DNA from: Collinsella sp.
Lineage (GTDB): Bacteria; Actinomycetota; Coriobacteriia; Coriobacteriales; Coriobacteriaceae
DNA length: 15,076 bases
NCBI GenBank assembly: GCA_019414545.1
Contig: DXLV01000024.1
Span: 13,947 to 29,022 of the forward strand
Direction: 5' to 3'
The notes below the pieces were generated by a model. It had not been told where the DNA came from. It saw nothing but the letters and a program-made list of their open reading frames with translations, and made no database searches. Below, piece after piece: positions 5,466 through 12,156 of the stretch (position 1 is the stretch's first letter; each line of letters opens with the position of its first letter). Both the position numbers and the translations under genes were made by a program.

Positions 5466-6725
5466 AAGAAAGGTAGGAGGCAATGACGAAAGGTCTGCAC
5501 GTGCCTTCCGAGATCGGCAAGCTCAGGAAGGTCTGCCTGCACCGTCCCGGCGACGAGCTCCTCAACCTGCCGCCTGACGAGCTCGAGCGACTCCTGTTCG
5601 ACGACGTCCCGTTCCTTGAGGTCGCGCAGCAGGAGCACGACACCTTCGCCCAGATCCTGAGGGACCAGGGCGTCGAGGTGCTCTACCTCGAGAACCTCGT
5701 CGCGGAGGTGTTCGACCAGGTCCCCGGCGCCCGCGCCGAGTTCACCGACCAGTACATCGCCGAGGCGGGCATCCGCGGCCAGCACATGCCGCAGATCGTC
5801 CGCGAGAAGCTGGACTCCATCGAGGACAACCTCGAGTTCGTCAAGAAGACCATGGCCGGCATGACCAAGGCCGAGATCGACATGCCCCTCACGGCGTCCA
5901 CGACCCTCGACTCCCTGGTCAACTCCGAGTCCGAGTCCGACCTGATCATCGACCCGATGCCCAACCTCTACTTCACCCGCGACCCGTTCGCGGTCGTCGG
6001 CGAGGGCGTCAACCTCAACCGCATGTACTCGGTCACCCGCAACCGCGAGACCCTGTACGGCAAGTACGTCTTCAAGTACCACCCCGACTACAAGGACGTC
6101 TCCCTGTACTTCCGCCGCGACTGCCAGTTCCACACCGAGGGCGGCGACGTGCTGAACATCAACGAGAAGACCCTCGCCGTCGGCATCTCCCAGCGCACCC
6201 AGGCGGCCGCCATCGACGTCATGGCCCAGAACATCTTCTGGAACTCCGACTCCAAGGTCGAGCGCATCCTGGCCTTCGACATCCCCGTCTCGCGCGCCTT
6301 CATGCACCTCGACACGGTCTTCACCCAGATCGACGTCGATAAGTTCACGATCCACCCCGCCATCATGGGCACCCTGCGCGTCTACGAGCTGACCGCCGGC
6401 AAGAACCCGGGCGACGTGAACATCCGCCTGATCGAGGACACCCTCGAGCACGTCCTGGAGGACGCCACCGGCGTCGACCAGGTCAAGCTGATCCCCTGCG
6501 GCGGCGGCGACCCGATCGCGGCCTCCCGCGAGCAGTGGAACGACGGCTCCAACACCCTGTGCGTCGAGCCCGGCAAGATCTGCGTCTACGCCCGCAACAC
6601 CGTCACCAACGACGTGCTGTACAAGGAGGGCCTGGACCTTCTCGTCGTGCCCTCCGCCGAGCTCTCCCGCGGCCGCGGCGGCCCGCGCTGCATGAGCATG
6701 CCCTTCTGGCGCGAGGACCTCTAAG
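5459..6725 (+). repeat. Long direct repeat, copy 2 (arcA)
   Basis: Second copy of the 1267-bp repeat described at 2383-3649. No transposase, terminal inverted repeats or target duplication is seen at either copy, so it does not look like a mobile element. Confidence 0.9.
5483..6724 (+). CDS. arcA: Arginine deiminase, copy 2
   Basis: Same 413-aa protein as the copy at 2407-3648, with the same D167, E219, D222, H275, D277 and C403 catalytic set, and apparently no nucleotide difference in the coding sequence. The ATG follows AAAGGTAGGAGG, differing from copy 1 only by CA instead of CC before the ATG. This copy is 105 bp upstream of arcB and is probably the operon copy that feeds citrulline to ArcB. 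Codon use is almost exclusively C/G-ending. Having two identical genes under two separately evolving promoters implies either dosage or differently tuned expression of the same enzyme; no specialisation of the protein itself is possible while they stay identical. Confidence 0.97.
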   Translation: MTKGLHVPSEIGKLRKVCLHRPGDELLNLPPDELERLLFDDVPFLEVAQQEHDTFAQILRDQGVEVLYLENLVAEVFDQVPGARAEFTDQYIAEAGIRGQHMPQIVREKLDSIEDNLEFVKKTMAGMTKAEIDMPLTASTTLDSLVNSESESDLIIDPMPNLYFTRDPFAVVGEGVNLNRMYSVTRNRETLYGKYVFKYHPDYKDVSLYFRRDCQFHTEGGDVLNINEKTLAVGISQRTQAAAIDVMAQNIFWNSDSKVERILAFDIPVSRAFMHLDTVFTQIDVDKFTIHPAIMGTLRVYELTAGKNPGDVNIRLIEDTLEHVLEDATGVDQVKLIPCGGGDPIAASREQWNDGSNTLCVEPGKICVYARNTVTNDVLYKEGLDLLVVPSAELSRGRGGPRCMSMPFWREDL

Positions 6726-6736
6726 TCTTTCCGTTT

Positions 6737-6784
6737 CCGGTGCGGTCCCCCTACAACCGCACCGGCTTCGCCCGTTAAACGGGC
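6737..6784 (+). other. Two tandem stem-loops between arcA2 and arcB
   Basis: CCGGTGCGGT (6737-6746) pairs perfectly with ACCGCACCGG (6756-6765). GCCCG (6770-6774) pairs with CGGGC (6780-6784) around TTAAA. Neither is followed by a T-run. In an operon this arrangement suits mRNA processing or 3' protection that would make arcA mRNA more abundant than arcB mRNA. A partial terminator is the alternative. Confidence 0.55.
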
Positions 6785-6829
6785 AACACTAATACTTACG
6801 TAATTCATTTCTTCGAAAGGAATCGAACC

Positions 6830-7825
6830 ATGGGTGTTAACCTCTCCGGCCGTAGCTTCCTCAAGCTTCTCGACCTCACCACCGAGGAGATCGAGTACCT
6901 GCTCAAGCTCTCCAAGAACTTCAAGGATATGAAGCGCGCTGGCGTTCCGCACCGCTATCTCGAGGGCAAGAACATCGTCCTGCTCTTCCAGAAGACCTCC
7001 ACTCGTACCCGCTGCGCCTTCGAGGTCGGCGGCATGGATCTGGGCATGGGCGTCACCTACCTCGATCCGGGCTCGTCGCAGATGGGCAAGAAGGAGTCCA
7101 TCGAGGACACCGCTCGCGTTCTCGGCCGCATGTATGATGGCATCGAGTTCCGTGGTTTCGCTCAGGACGACGTCGAGGAGCTCTCCGCCAAGGCTGGCGT
7201 CCCCGTCTGGAACGGCCTGACCACCGAGTGGCACCCCACCCAGATGCTCGCCGACATCCTGACCGTCCAGGAGAACTTCAACTACGACATCAAGGGCAAG
7301 ACCCTCGTCTTCATGGGCGACTGCAAGAACAACGTCGCTCGCTCCCTCATGGTTGTCTGCTCCAAGCTCGGCATGAACTTCGTGGCCTGCGGCCCCGAGG
7401 AGTGCATGCCCGCTGACGACGTCATCGAGGCCTGCAAGCCCATCGCCGAGGCCAACGGCTGCACCATCAAGCTGACCACCGACGTCAAGGACGGCGTCAC
7501 CGGTGCCGACGTCATCTACACCGACGTGTGGGTCTCCATGGGCGAGCCCGACGAGGTCTGGGCCGAGCGCATCGCTCAGCTCACCCCGTATCGTGTTACC
7601 TCCGAGGTCATGGCTATGGCCAACCCGGGTGCCATCTTCCTGCACTGCCTGCCCAGCTTCCACGACACCAACACCACGATTGGCGCCGAGAAGTGTGAGC
7701 AGTTCGGCATCACCGAGCAGGAGGTCACCGACGAGGTCTTCGAGAGCCCCGCTTCCAAGGTCTTCGACGAGGCCGAGAACCGCATGCACACCATCAAGGC
7801 TGTCATGTACGCTACGCTCAAGTAA
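6830..7825 (+). CDS. arcB: Ornithine carbamoyltransferase, catabolic
   Basis: In the ADI pathway this enzyme runs as citrulline plus phosphate to ornithine and carbamoyl phosphate. It is 331 aa, the usual length. Motifs: STRTR carbamoyl-phosphate loop (residues 57-61), HPTQ (135-138), DVWVSMG ornithine-side loop (232-238) and HCLP (272-275) with the catalytic cysteine C273. ATG 6830 has AAAGGA about 9 bp upstream. Sequence alone does not separate catabolic ArcB from biosynthetic ArgF; the assignment rests on the position between arcA and arcD. It is followed by a strong terminator, so arcD is either partly read through or has its own promoter that I did not find. Confidence 0.95.
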   Translation: MGVNLSGRSFLKLLDLTTEEIEYLLKLSKNFKDMKRAGVPHRYLEGKNIVLLFQKTSTRTRCAFEVGGMDLGMGVTYLDPGSSQMGKKESIEDTARVLGRMYDGIEFRGFAQDDVEELSAKAGVPVWNGLTTEWHPTQMLADILTVQENFNYDIKGKTLVFMGDCKNNVARSLMVVCSKLGMNFVACGPEECMPADDVIEACKPIAEANGCTIKLTTDVKDGVTGADVIYTDVWVSMGEPDEVWAERIAQLTPYRVTSEVMAMANPGAIFLHCLPSFHDTNTTIGAEKCEQFGITEQEVTDEVFESPASKVFDEAENRMHTIKAVMYATLK

Positions 7826-7840
7826 GAGCATCTAGCATCT

Positions 7841-7877
7841 CGCTCGGGGTGCATTGCTGCGCACCCCGAGCGCTTTT
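7841..7877 (+). terminator. Intrinsic terminator after arcB
   Basis: A perfect 12-bp stem, CGCTCGGGGTGC (7841-7852) with GCACCCCGAGCG (7861-7872), followed by CTTTT. It lies inside the presumed arcA2-arcB-arcD operon, so it may reduce arcD expression relative to arcAB. Confidence 0.85.
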
Positions 7878-7888
7878 GTCTGGTAAAA

Positions 7889-7939
7889 ATCTCGCACCGA
7901 GCGACATGCACGGCACGGAAGAGCCGCTTTGGGCGAGAT
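7889..7939 (+). other. Nested stem-loop in the arcD leader
   Basis: ATCTCGC (7889-7895) pairs with GCGAGAT (7933-7939), enclosing CGGC/GCCG (7911-7914 with 7923-7926). It ends 17 bp before the arcD ribosome binding site. It could be a leader control element; no T-run follows. Confidence 0.4.
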
Positions 7940-7972
7940 CAGTAAATGATTTATGAAGGGGGGATGAGAACT

Positions 7973-9451
7973 ATGACTGAGACCGCTAAGAAAAAGCGCG
8001 GTATGCCTTCATCGTTCACCATTCTTCTTGCTCTGCTGGCAATTGTCGCGGTTGTTACCGTTATCGTCTCCGGTACGTCCGGTGGCGCGGTTACCGCTGC
8101 CCGCCTGAGCGATTTCTGCACCGCCCCGGTCAAGGGCTTCGCTGACGCTCTGCCCGTCTGCCTCTTCGTTATGATCCTCGGCGGCTTCCTCGGCATGATG
8201 ACCGAGACCGGCGCCCTGGACAACGGCATTGCCGTTCTGGTGCAGAAGCTTAAGGGCAATGAGATCATGCTCATTCCCGTGCTGATGCTCATCTTCTCCC
8301 TCGGTGGTACCACCTATGGTATGTGCGAGGAGACCGTTCCCTTCTACGCCCTGCTCGCCGCTACCATGATGGCTGCTGGCTTCGACCCCATGGTCGGCGC
8401 CGCTACCGTCCTGCTCGGCGCTGGCTGCGGCTGCCTCGGCTCCACGGTTAACCCGTTCGCCGTCGGCGCTGCCGTCGACGCTCTGACCGGTGTTGGCATT
8501 GAGGTCAACCAGTCCATCATCATCGGCCTCGGTGCCGTCCTGTGGATTGTTACCACCGCCATGTCCATCTTCTTCGTCATGAGCTATGCCAAGAAGGTCA
8601 AGGCTGACAAGGGTTCCACCATCCTTTCGATGCAGGAGCTCAAGGACGCCGAAGAGGCTCACGGCAAGGCTGCTTCCGAGGTTAACAAGGAGGTCAAGCT
8701 CACCGGTCGTCAGAAGGGTGTTCTGATCGCCTTTGCCTTCACCTTCGTCGTCATGATCGTCGGCTTCATCCCGCTGGCCGACCTCAACGAGGGCGTCGCC
8801 AACTTCTTTGACGCTGGCGCTGTCTACGACGCCGACGGTAACGCCGTCGTCCAGGGCTGGTCTGCCCTGATCACCGGCCTGCCCATTGGTCAGTGGTACT
8901 TCGACGAGGCTTCCACCTGGTTCTTCCTCATGGCCGTCCTGATCGGTATCATCGGTGGCCTGTCCGAGAAGCAGATCGTCAACACCTTCATCACCGGCGC
9001 TGCCGACATGATGTCCGTTGTTCTCGTCATCGCCCTCGCCCGTGGTATCTCCGTCCTCATGGCTAGCACCGGCCTCGACGTCTACGTCCTCGACGCTGCC
9101 GCCAATGCTTTGGCTGGCCTGTCCGGCGTGATTTTCGCTCCCATGAGCTTCCTGGTCTACTTCGGTCTGTCCTTCCTGATCCCCTCGACCTCCGGTATGG
9201 CTACTGTCTCCATGCCCATCATGGGACCGCTGGCTGTTAAGCTCGGCTTCTCGCCCGAGGTCATGGTTATGATCTTCTCCGCCGCCATCGGCGTCGTGAA
9301 CCTGTTCACCCCGACCTCTGGCGCCATCATGGGCGGTCTTGCCCTGGCCAAGATCGAGTGGACGACCTGGCTCAAGTTTGCTCTTAAGCTCATCGTCGCT
9401 CTCTCCGTCGTCTGCGCCATCATCCTGACCGTCGCTTGCGTGATGCTCTAA
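7973..9451 (+). CDS. arcD: YfcC-family arginine/ornithine antiporter
   Basis: A hydrophobic integral membrane protein of 492 aa from ATG 7973. It starts with the family hallmark KKKRGMPSSFT followed directly by a first membrane segment (about residues 15-35). Around twelve hydrophobic segments follow, interrupted by a charged loop at about 205-245. Glycine/serine-rich stretches such as SLGGTTYGMCEET, LIPSTSGMATVSMP and NLFTPTSGA match the YfcC/DcuC-like carriers. Many YfcC members in ADI operons work as arginine/ornithine exchangers, which gives the symbol; substrate is inferred from context. ATG 7973 is preferred over ATG 7946 or 7964 because AAGGGGGG (7956-7963) is well placed only for 7973. 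Last gene of the arcA2-arcB-arcD group. Confidence 0.9.
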   Translation: MTETAKKKRGMPSSFTILLALLAIVAVVTVIVSGTSGGAVTAARLSDFCTAPVKGFADALPVCLFVMILGGFLGMMTETGALDNGIAVLVQKLKGNEIMLIPVLMLIFSLGGTTYGMCEETVPFYALLAATMMAAGFDPMVGAATVLLGAGCGCLGSTVNPFAVGAAVDALTGVGIEVNQSIIIGLGAVLWIVTTAMSIFFVMSYAKKVKADKGSTILSMQELKDAEEAHGKAASEVNKEVKLTGRQKGVLIAFAFTFVVMIVGFIPLADLNEGVANFFDAGAVYDADGNAVVQGWSALITGLPIGQWYFDEASTWFFLMAVLIGIIGGLSEKQIVNTFITGAADMMSVVLVIALARGISVLMASTGLDVYVLDAAANALAGLSGVIFAPMSFLVYFGLSFLIPSTSGMATVSMPIMGPLAVKLGFSPEVMVMIFSAAIGVVNLFTPTSGAIMGGLALAKIEWTTWLKFALKLIVALSVVCAIILTVACVML

Positions 9452-9537
9452 GTACCCCTTGGGTACCCCACGGAAACCATGACGATCCTGTAAAGGATCA
9501 CCTGGTCATCGTCTGTCCGGTGGGGTAACCCCACCGG
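9452..9537 (+). other. Alternative-pairing RNA structure after arcD
   Basis: Three pairings compete. GTACCC/GGGTAC (9452-9457 with 9461-9466) and a palindrome with 10-bp arms (9517-9526 with 9528-9537) are mutually exclusive with a long-range helix joining GGTACCCCAC (9462-9471) to GTGGGGTAACC (9520-9530). Inside that helix are GACGAT/ATCGTC and GATCC/GGATC stems (9481-9512). It starts directly after the arcD stop. Function unknown. Confidence 0.45.
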
Positions 9538-9553
9538 TAGACTCCTACCTTTA

Positions 9554-9590
9554 GCCTCCTCCCGTTCCGTGCGCGGGAGGGGGCGCTCTT
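9554..9590 (+). terminator. Probable terminator of the arc operon
   Basis: An 11-bp GC-rich stem (9554-9564 with 9574-9584, one G-U pair) followed by a weakly T-containing stretch (GCTCTT). The most likely end of the arcD transcript, although the T-tract is poor. Confidence 0.55.
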
Positions 9591-9592
9591 GT

Positions 9593-9620
9593 GTTCCGGC
9601 GTTTTACCAAACGCCGGAAC
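9593..9620. other. Perfect 12-bp stem-loop
   Basis: GTTCCGGCGTTT (9593-9604) pairs fully with AAACGCCGGAAC (9609-9620) around the 4-base loop TACC. It could be a second terminator-like element (the T-run is within the stem) or a mobile hairpin. No gene overlaps it. Confidence 0.5.
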
Positions 9621-9673
9621 CACTCGACGCTGCAAGCCCGCCAGAGCGGCAATCTGACGTTCAATCGTCGGGC

Positions 9674-9830
9674 ATGGCCAAAAGGCCTATGCCCTCCTCT
9701 TTCACGTCACCTTGCTCGCTCTGGTGGGCTTTCGCTGACTTATGCTCAACCTGCGGCGCTGCCATTGTTGGCGCAGGGGGCGGCTTGCTCGCTCTGGTGT
9801 CTGTTCGCTGTCCGTTCTCTGCCCGCGACG
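9674..9830 (+). pseudogene. Decayed 5' remnant of a YfcC/ArcD-type transporter gene
   Basis: From ATG 9674 the reading begins MAKRPMPSSFT, very like the KKKRGMPSSFT start of ArcD at 7973. After a frame change the next frame gives VTLLALVGF, like the first membrane segment LLALLAIVAV. Further on (about 9758-9830) GAAIVGAGGG followed by CPF resembles ArcD VGAATVLLGAGCG followed by NPF near residue 140, implying an internal deletion. A 16-bp direct repeat, CTTGCTCGCTCTGGTG, occurs at 9711-9726 and 9784-9799. No intact product is possible. Short length keeps certainty moderate. Confidence 0.5.
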
Positions 9831-9841
9831 TTTCTGCTGTT

Positions 9842-9870
9842 GGTGCAAAGGGGTCAGGTTACTTTGCGCC
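9842..9870. other. 9-bp stem-loop
   Basis: GGTGCAAAG (9842-9850) pairs with CTTTGCGCC (9862-9870), with one G-U pair. It lies between the arcD-like remnant and the longer inverted repeat. Confidence 0.4.
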
Positions 9871-9878
9871 AAAAGGGG

Positions 9879-9947
9879 AAGTTGCGGTGGAATAGTTCCC
9901 GTTTGGCCGTCTTGAGGGGTTAAACAGGAGCTATTTCACCGCAACTT
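9879..9947. repeat. 21-bp inverted repeat with 27-base loop
   Basis: The arm 9879-9899 (starting AAGTTGCGGTG) pairs along its full length with 9927-9947 (ending CACCGCAACTT); the only non-Watson-Crick positions are two G-U pairs. No T-run and no transposase. A miniature mobile element, a small-RNA hairpin or a decayed terminator are possible. Confidence 0.5.
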
Positions 9948-10009
9948 ATCGATGGCGTGTTTGGTTGGTGCCTGTTGATGGCCTGGGCATCGGGGAGGGC
10001 AGGCTCCGT

Positions 10010-10015
10010 TATAAT
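10010..10015 (+). promoter_or_regulatory. -10 element of the DUF1846 gene
   Basis: A perfect TATAAT 41 bp before the ATG, within CCGTTATAATCGCG. No acceptable -35 is seen at 16-18 bp, so an activator or an atypical -35 may be used. Confidence 0.6.
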
Positions 10016-10056
10016 CGCGTAGGAACTTAATTTACGAAACGGGACGGGAGCCATAC

Positions 10057-11538
10057 ATGCGCCAGGGTTTCGACAACGCGAAGTATATCGAGCTGCAGGC
10101 TGCTCACATTAAGGAGCGCATCTCGCAGTTTGGCGGCAAGCTGTATTTGGAGTTTGGCGGCAAGCTGTTCGATGACTATCATGCCAGCCGCGTGCTACCG
10201 GGTTTTGAGCCGGACAGCAAGTTCCGCATGCTCAAAAGCATCGCCGACGATGTCGAGGTTATCATCGCGATCAACGCGAACCACATCGAGAAAAACAAGG
10301 CTCGTGGTGACCTTGGCATTACCTATGACGAGGATGTGCTGCGCCTGGTTGACCTGTTCCGCGGCAACGGCTTTGCTGTCGCGGCCGTGGTCATCACCCA
10401 GTACGCTGGACAGCCCGCTGCCGATGTGTTCCGCAACCGCCTGAACGCGCTCGGTATTCCCGCCAAGCTGCACTATCCCATCGAGGGGTATCCGCACGAT
10501 GTCGATCTGATCGTGTCCGACGACGGCTATGGCAAGAACGAGTTTGTCGAGACCACCCGACCGCTCGTTGTCGTGACGGCGCCCGGCCCTGGCTCGGGCA
10601 AGCTCGCCACTTGCCTGTCTCAGCTCTATCACGAGCACAAGCATGGCACGGCCGCCGGCTATGCCAAATACGAGACCTTCCCGGTTTGGAATCTGCCCCT
10701 TACGCATCCGGTCAATATTGCCTACGAGGCCGCCACGGCAGACCTCGATGACGCCAACATCATCGACTCCTTCCACCTGGAGGCCTACAACAAGACCACG
10801 GTCAACTACAACCGCGACGTCGAGGCCTTCCCGGTAGTCCGTGCCCTGATGGAAAAGATCCTGGGCAAGAGCCCCTACCAGAGCCCTACGGACATGGGCG
10901 TCAATATGGTCGGTTTTGCCATCACCGATGACGATGCCTGCCGCGACGCTTCCAAGATGGAGATCGTCCGCCGCTACTTTACCGCGGTCGAAAATGTGCG
11001 CCGTACCGGCGTGGGCGATGAGCAAGTCGACCGTCTCAAGATTATTATGAAGAAAGCCGGCATCGATAAGAACTACTCACCGGCGCGCTCGGCGGCCCTC
11101 ACCAGGGAGCAGCTGACGGGTGGTCCCGTGGGTGCCATGGTCATGCCCGATGGCTCCGTGGTGACCGGTAAGACCTCCACGCGCCTGGGCGCCGCAAGTT
11201 CGCTCATTATGAACGCCCTCAAGCATGTCTCGGGCGTCGACCTTGAGCTCGAGGTCATTAGCGATGAGGCGATCGAGCCCATCAGCAAGCTCAAGACGCA
11301 TTTCCTGGGCAGCAAAAACCCGCGCCTCCACACCGACGAGACGCTTATGGCGCTGTCGATCACCTCGGCCACGAGTGAGACGGCCGCTCGCGTCCTTTCG
11401 GGCCTGGAGCAGCTGCGCGGTTGCGATGCCTTCTTTAGCGTGATTATCTCGCCGACGGACGAGACGGTACTGCGCAAGTTGGGCATCAACGTGTGCTGCG
11501 AGCCCAAGTTTGAGCGCCGCGGTTTCTTCCATCGCTAA
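10057..11538 (+). CDS. DUF1846 family protein
   Basis: A 493-aa protein that I recognise as the DUF1846 family, large cytoplasmic proteins common in Firmicutes and Coriobacteria with no settled function that I know of. Visible parts: an N-terminal Rossmann-like region with LEFGGKLFDDYHASRVLPGF (residues 31-50), a nucleotide-binding-like loop APGPGSGK (175-182), a conserved central part (LPLTHPVNIAYEAATADL), and a C-terminal segment with TGKTSTRLGAASSLIMNALK. The GPGSGK loop suggests phosphate or nucleotide binding, but the full P-loop order is not certain. ATG 10057 follows GGGACGGGAG. It has its own -10 and a strong terminator, so it is a single-gene unit. It has no signal peptide or membrane segments. 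Confidence 0.88.
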   Translation: MRQGFDNAKYIELQAAHIKERISQFGGKLYLEFGGKLFDDYHASRVLPGFEPDSKFRMLKSIADDVEVIIAINANHIEKNKARGDLGITYDEDVLRLVDLFRGNGFAVAAVVITQYAGQPAADVFRNRLNALGIPAKLHYPIEGYPHDVDLIVSDDGYGKNEFVETTRPLVVVTAPGPGSGKLATCLSQLYHEHKHGTAAGYAKYETFPVWNLPLTHPVNIAYEAATADLDDANIIDSFHLEAYNKTTVNYNRDVEAFPVVRALMEKILGKSPYQSPTDMGVNMVGFAITDDDACRDASKMEIVRRYFTAVENVRRTGVGDEQVDRLKIIMKKAGIDKNYSPARSAALTREQLTGGPVGAMVMPDGSVVTGKTSTRLGAASSLIMNALKHVSGVDLELEVISDEAIEPISKLKTHFLGSKNPRLHTDETLMALSITSATSETAARVLSGLEQLRGCDAFFSVIISPTDETVLRKLGINVCCEPKFERRGFFHR

Positions 11539-11572
11539 GTTTGAAGCACCGCGGTAATTGCATTGCATTTTG

Positions 11573-11605
11573 GCCGTATCGGGTTAGCGCCCGGTACGGC
11601 TTTTT
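11573..11605 (+). terminator. Intrinsic terminator after the DUF1846 gene
   Basis: GCCGTATCGGG (11573-11583) pairs with CCCGGTACGGC (11590-11600), one G-U pair, loop TTAGCG, followed by TTTTT. Confidence 0.9.
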
Positions 11606-11668
11606 GATCAATAAAGCGTCTATTTCGGCGAAAAATAGCTGTTTACCTGCCTAGAAACAATTTGAGGG

Positions 11669-11720
11669 TATACAATAACCGTAACTGTTTCATCCTTAGC
11701 GGGATGCCGCATGATGGATA
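11669..11720 (+). promoter_or_regulatory. Possible promoter and leader of the winged-helix gene
   Basis: TATACAAT (11669-11676) is a good -10-like sequence; no clear -35 precedes it at normal spacing. A leader of over 100 bases follows, with a CATCC/GGATG stem (11691-11706 region). Nothing else is recognisable in the gap 11606-11793. Confidence 0.4.
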
Positions 11721-11793
11721 TTACCTGCCATCGTGAGGTGTGTCGGTCGCGCACGGCGCGTTAGATGCTCGTGCTCGGTTTGAGGAGGCTGCT

Positions 11794-12132
11794 ATGGCGG
11801 GCAAGGGTCGTGCGAGTGTCAACGATATGAAGCGTGTCGAGGTGCTGGTGTTGATGGAGATCGACCAGCAAACCGAAGACAATGGCGGGCCGTATGGTTT
11901 CTCGCGCAAAACGCTTGCCGAGCGCGTGGGGGTTTCGCCGTATCGTGCCCGCGCCGCAATCGATCGCTTGGATTCCGAAGGCATGATTGATGTCGTCTCG
12001 CGTTATAGCGACGACGGCGGTCAGCTTGCAAATGGCATTTGCCTCACCGAACGTGGCGAGTGGTATCTTGAGGGCGTCCGTACCGGCATGCTCGTTCAGG
12101 AAATGCTTGAGGATGAGGCTGCTGATCGATAG
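11794..12132 (+). CDS. Small winged-helix DNA-binding protein
   Basis: 112 aa from ATG 11794, chosen because GAGGAGG (11782-11788) sits 5 bp upstream; an in-frame GTG at 11740 has no such site. Residues 12-24 form a first helix. FSRKTLAERVGVSPYRARAAIDRLDSEGMI (about 36-65) reads as a helix-turn-helix with recognition helix around 48-60. A probable wing follows (66-84, VVSRYSDDGGQLANGICLT), then a C-terminal helix that may dimerise. This is the layout of MarR/PadR-like or RepA-like winged helices; I cannot name the subfamily or its target. It stands alone between two terminators, ahead of pyrG. Confidence 0.75.
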   Translation: MAGKGRASVNDMKRVEVLVLMEIDQQTEDNGGPYGFSRKTLAERVGVSPYRARAAIDRLDSEGMIDVVSRYSDDGGQLANGICLTERGEWYLEGVRTGMLVQEMLEDEAADR

Positions 12133-12156
12133 CAGCATGTAACCCTTGCCATAGCG

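Noticed and set aside
2383..6725. The arcA repeats as a composite transposon or insertion sequence.
   Set aside because: No transposase gene, terminal inverted repeats or target duplications are visible, and the repeat ends coincide with the arcA gene.
5408..7831. An 807-codon open frame on the minus strand covering all of arcA2 and arcB.
   Set aside because: It is the mirror of two firmly identified plus-strand genes. The extreme C/G-ending codon use removes stop codons from the antisense frame. Its residues (rich in D, V, L, G, H) match no family and it has no ribosome binding site. The 464-codon frame opposite arcA1 (2263-3657) is rejected for the same reason.
9569..9923. Two overlapping plus-strand frames of about 110 codons each as real small genes.
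   Set aside because: They run through strong hairpins and lack ribosome binding sites. The only recognisable piece is a frame-shifted match to the ArcD N-terminus, better explained as a pseudogene.
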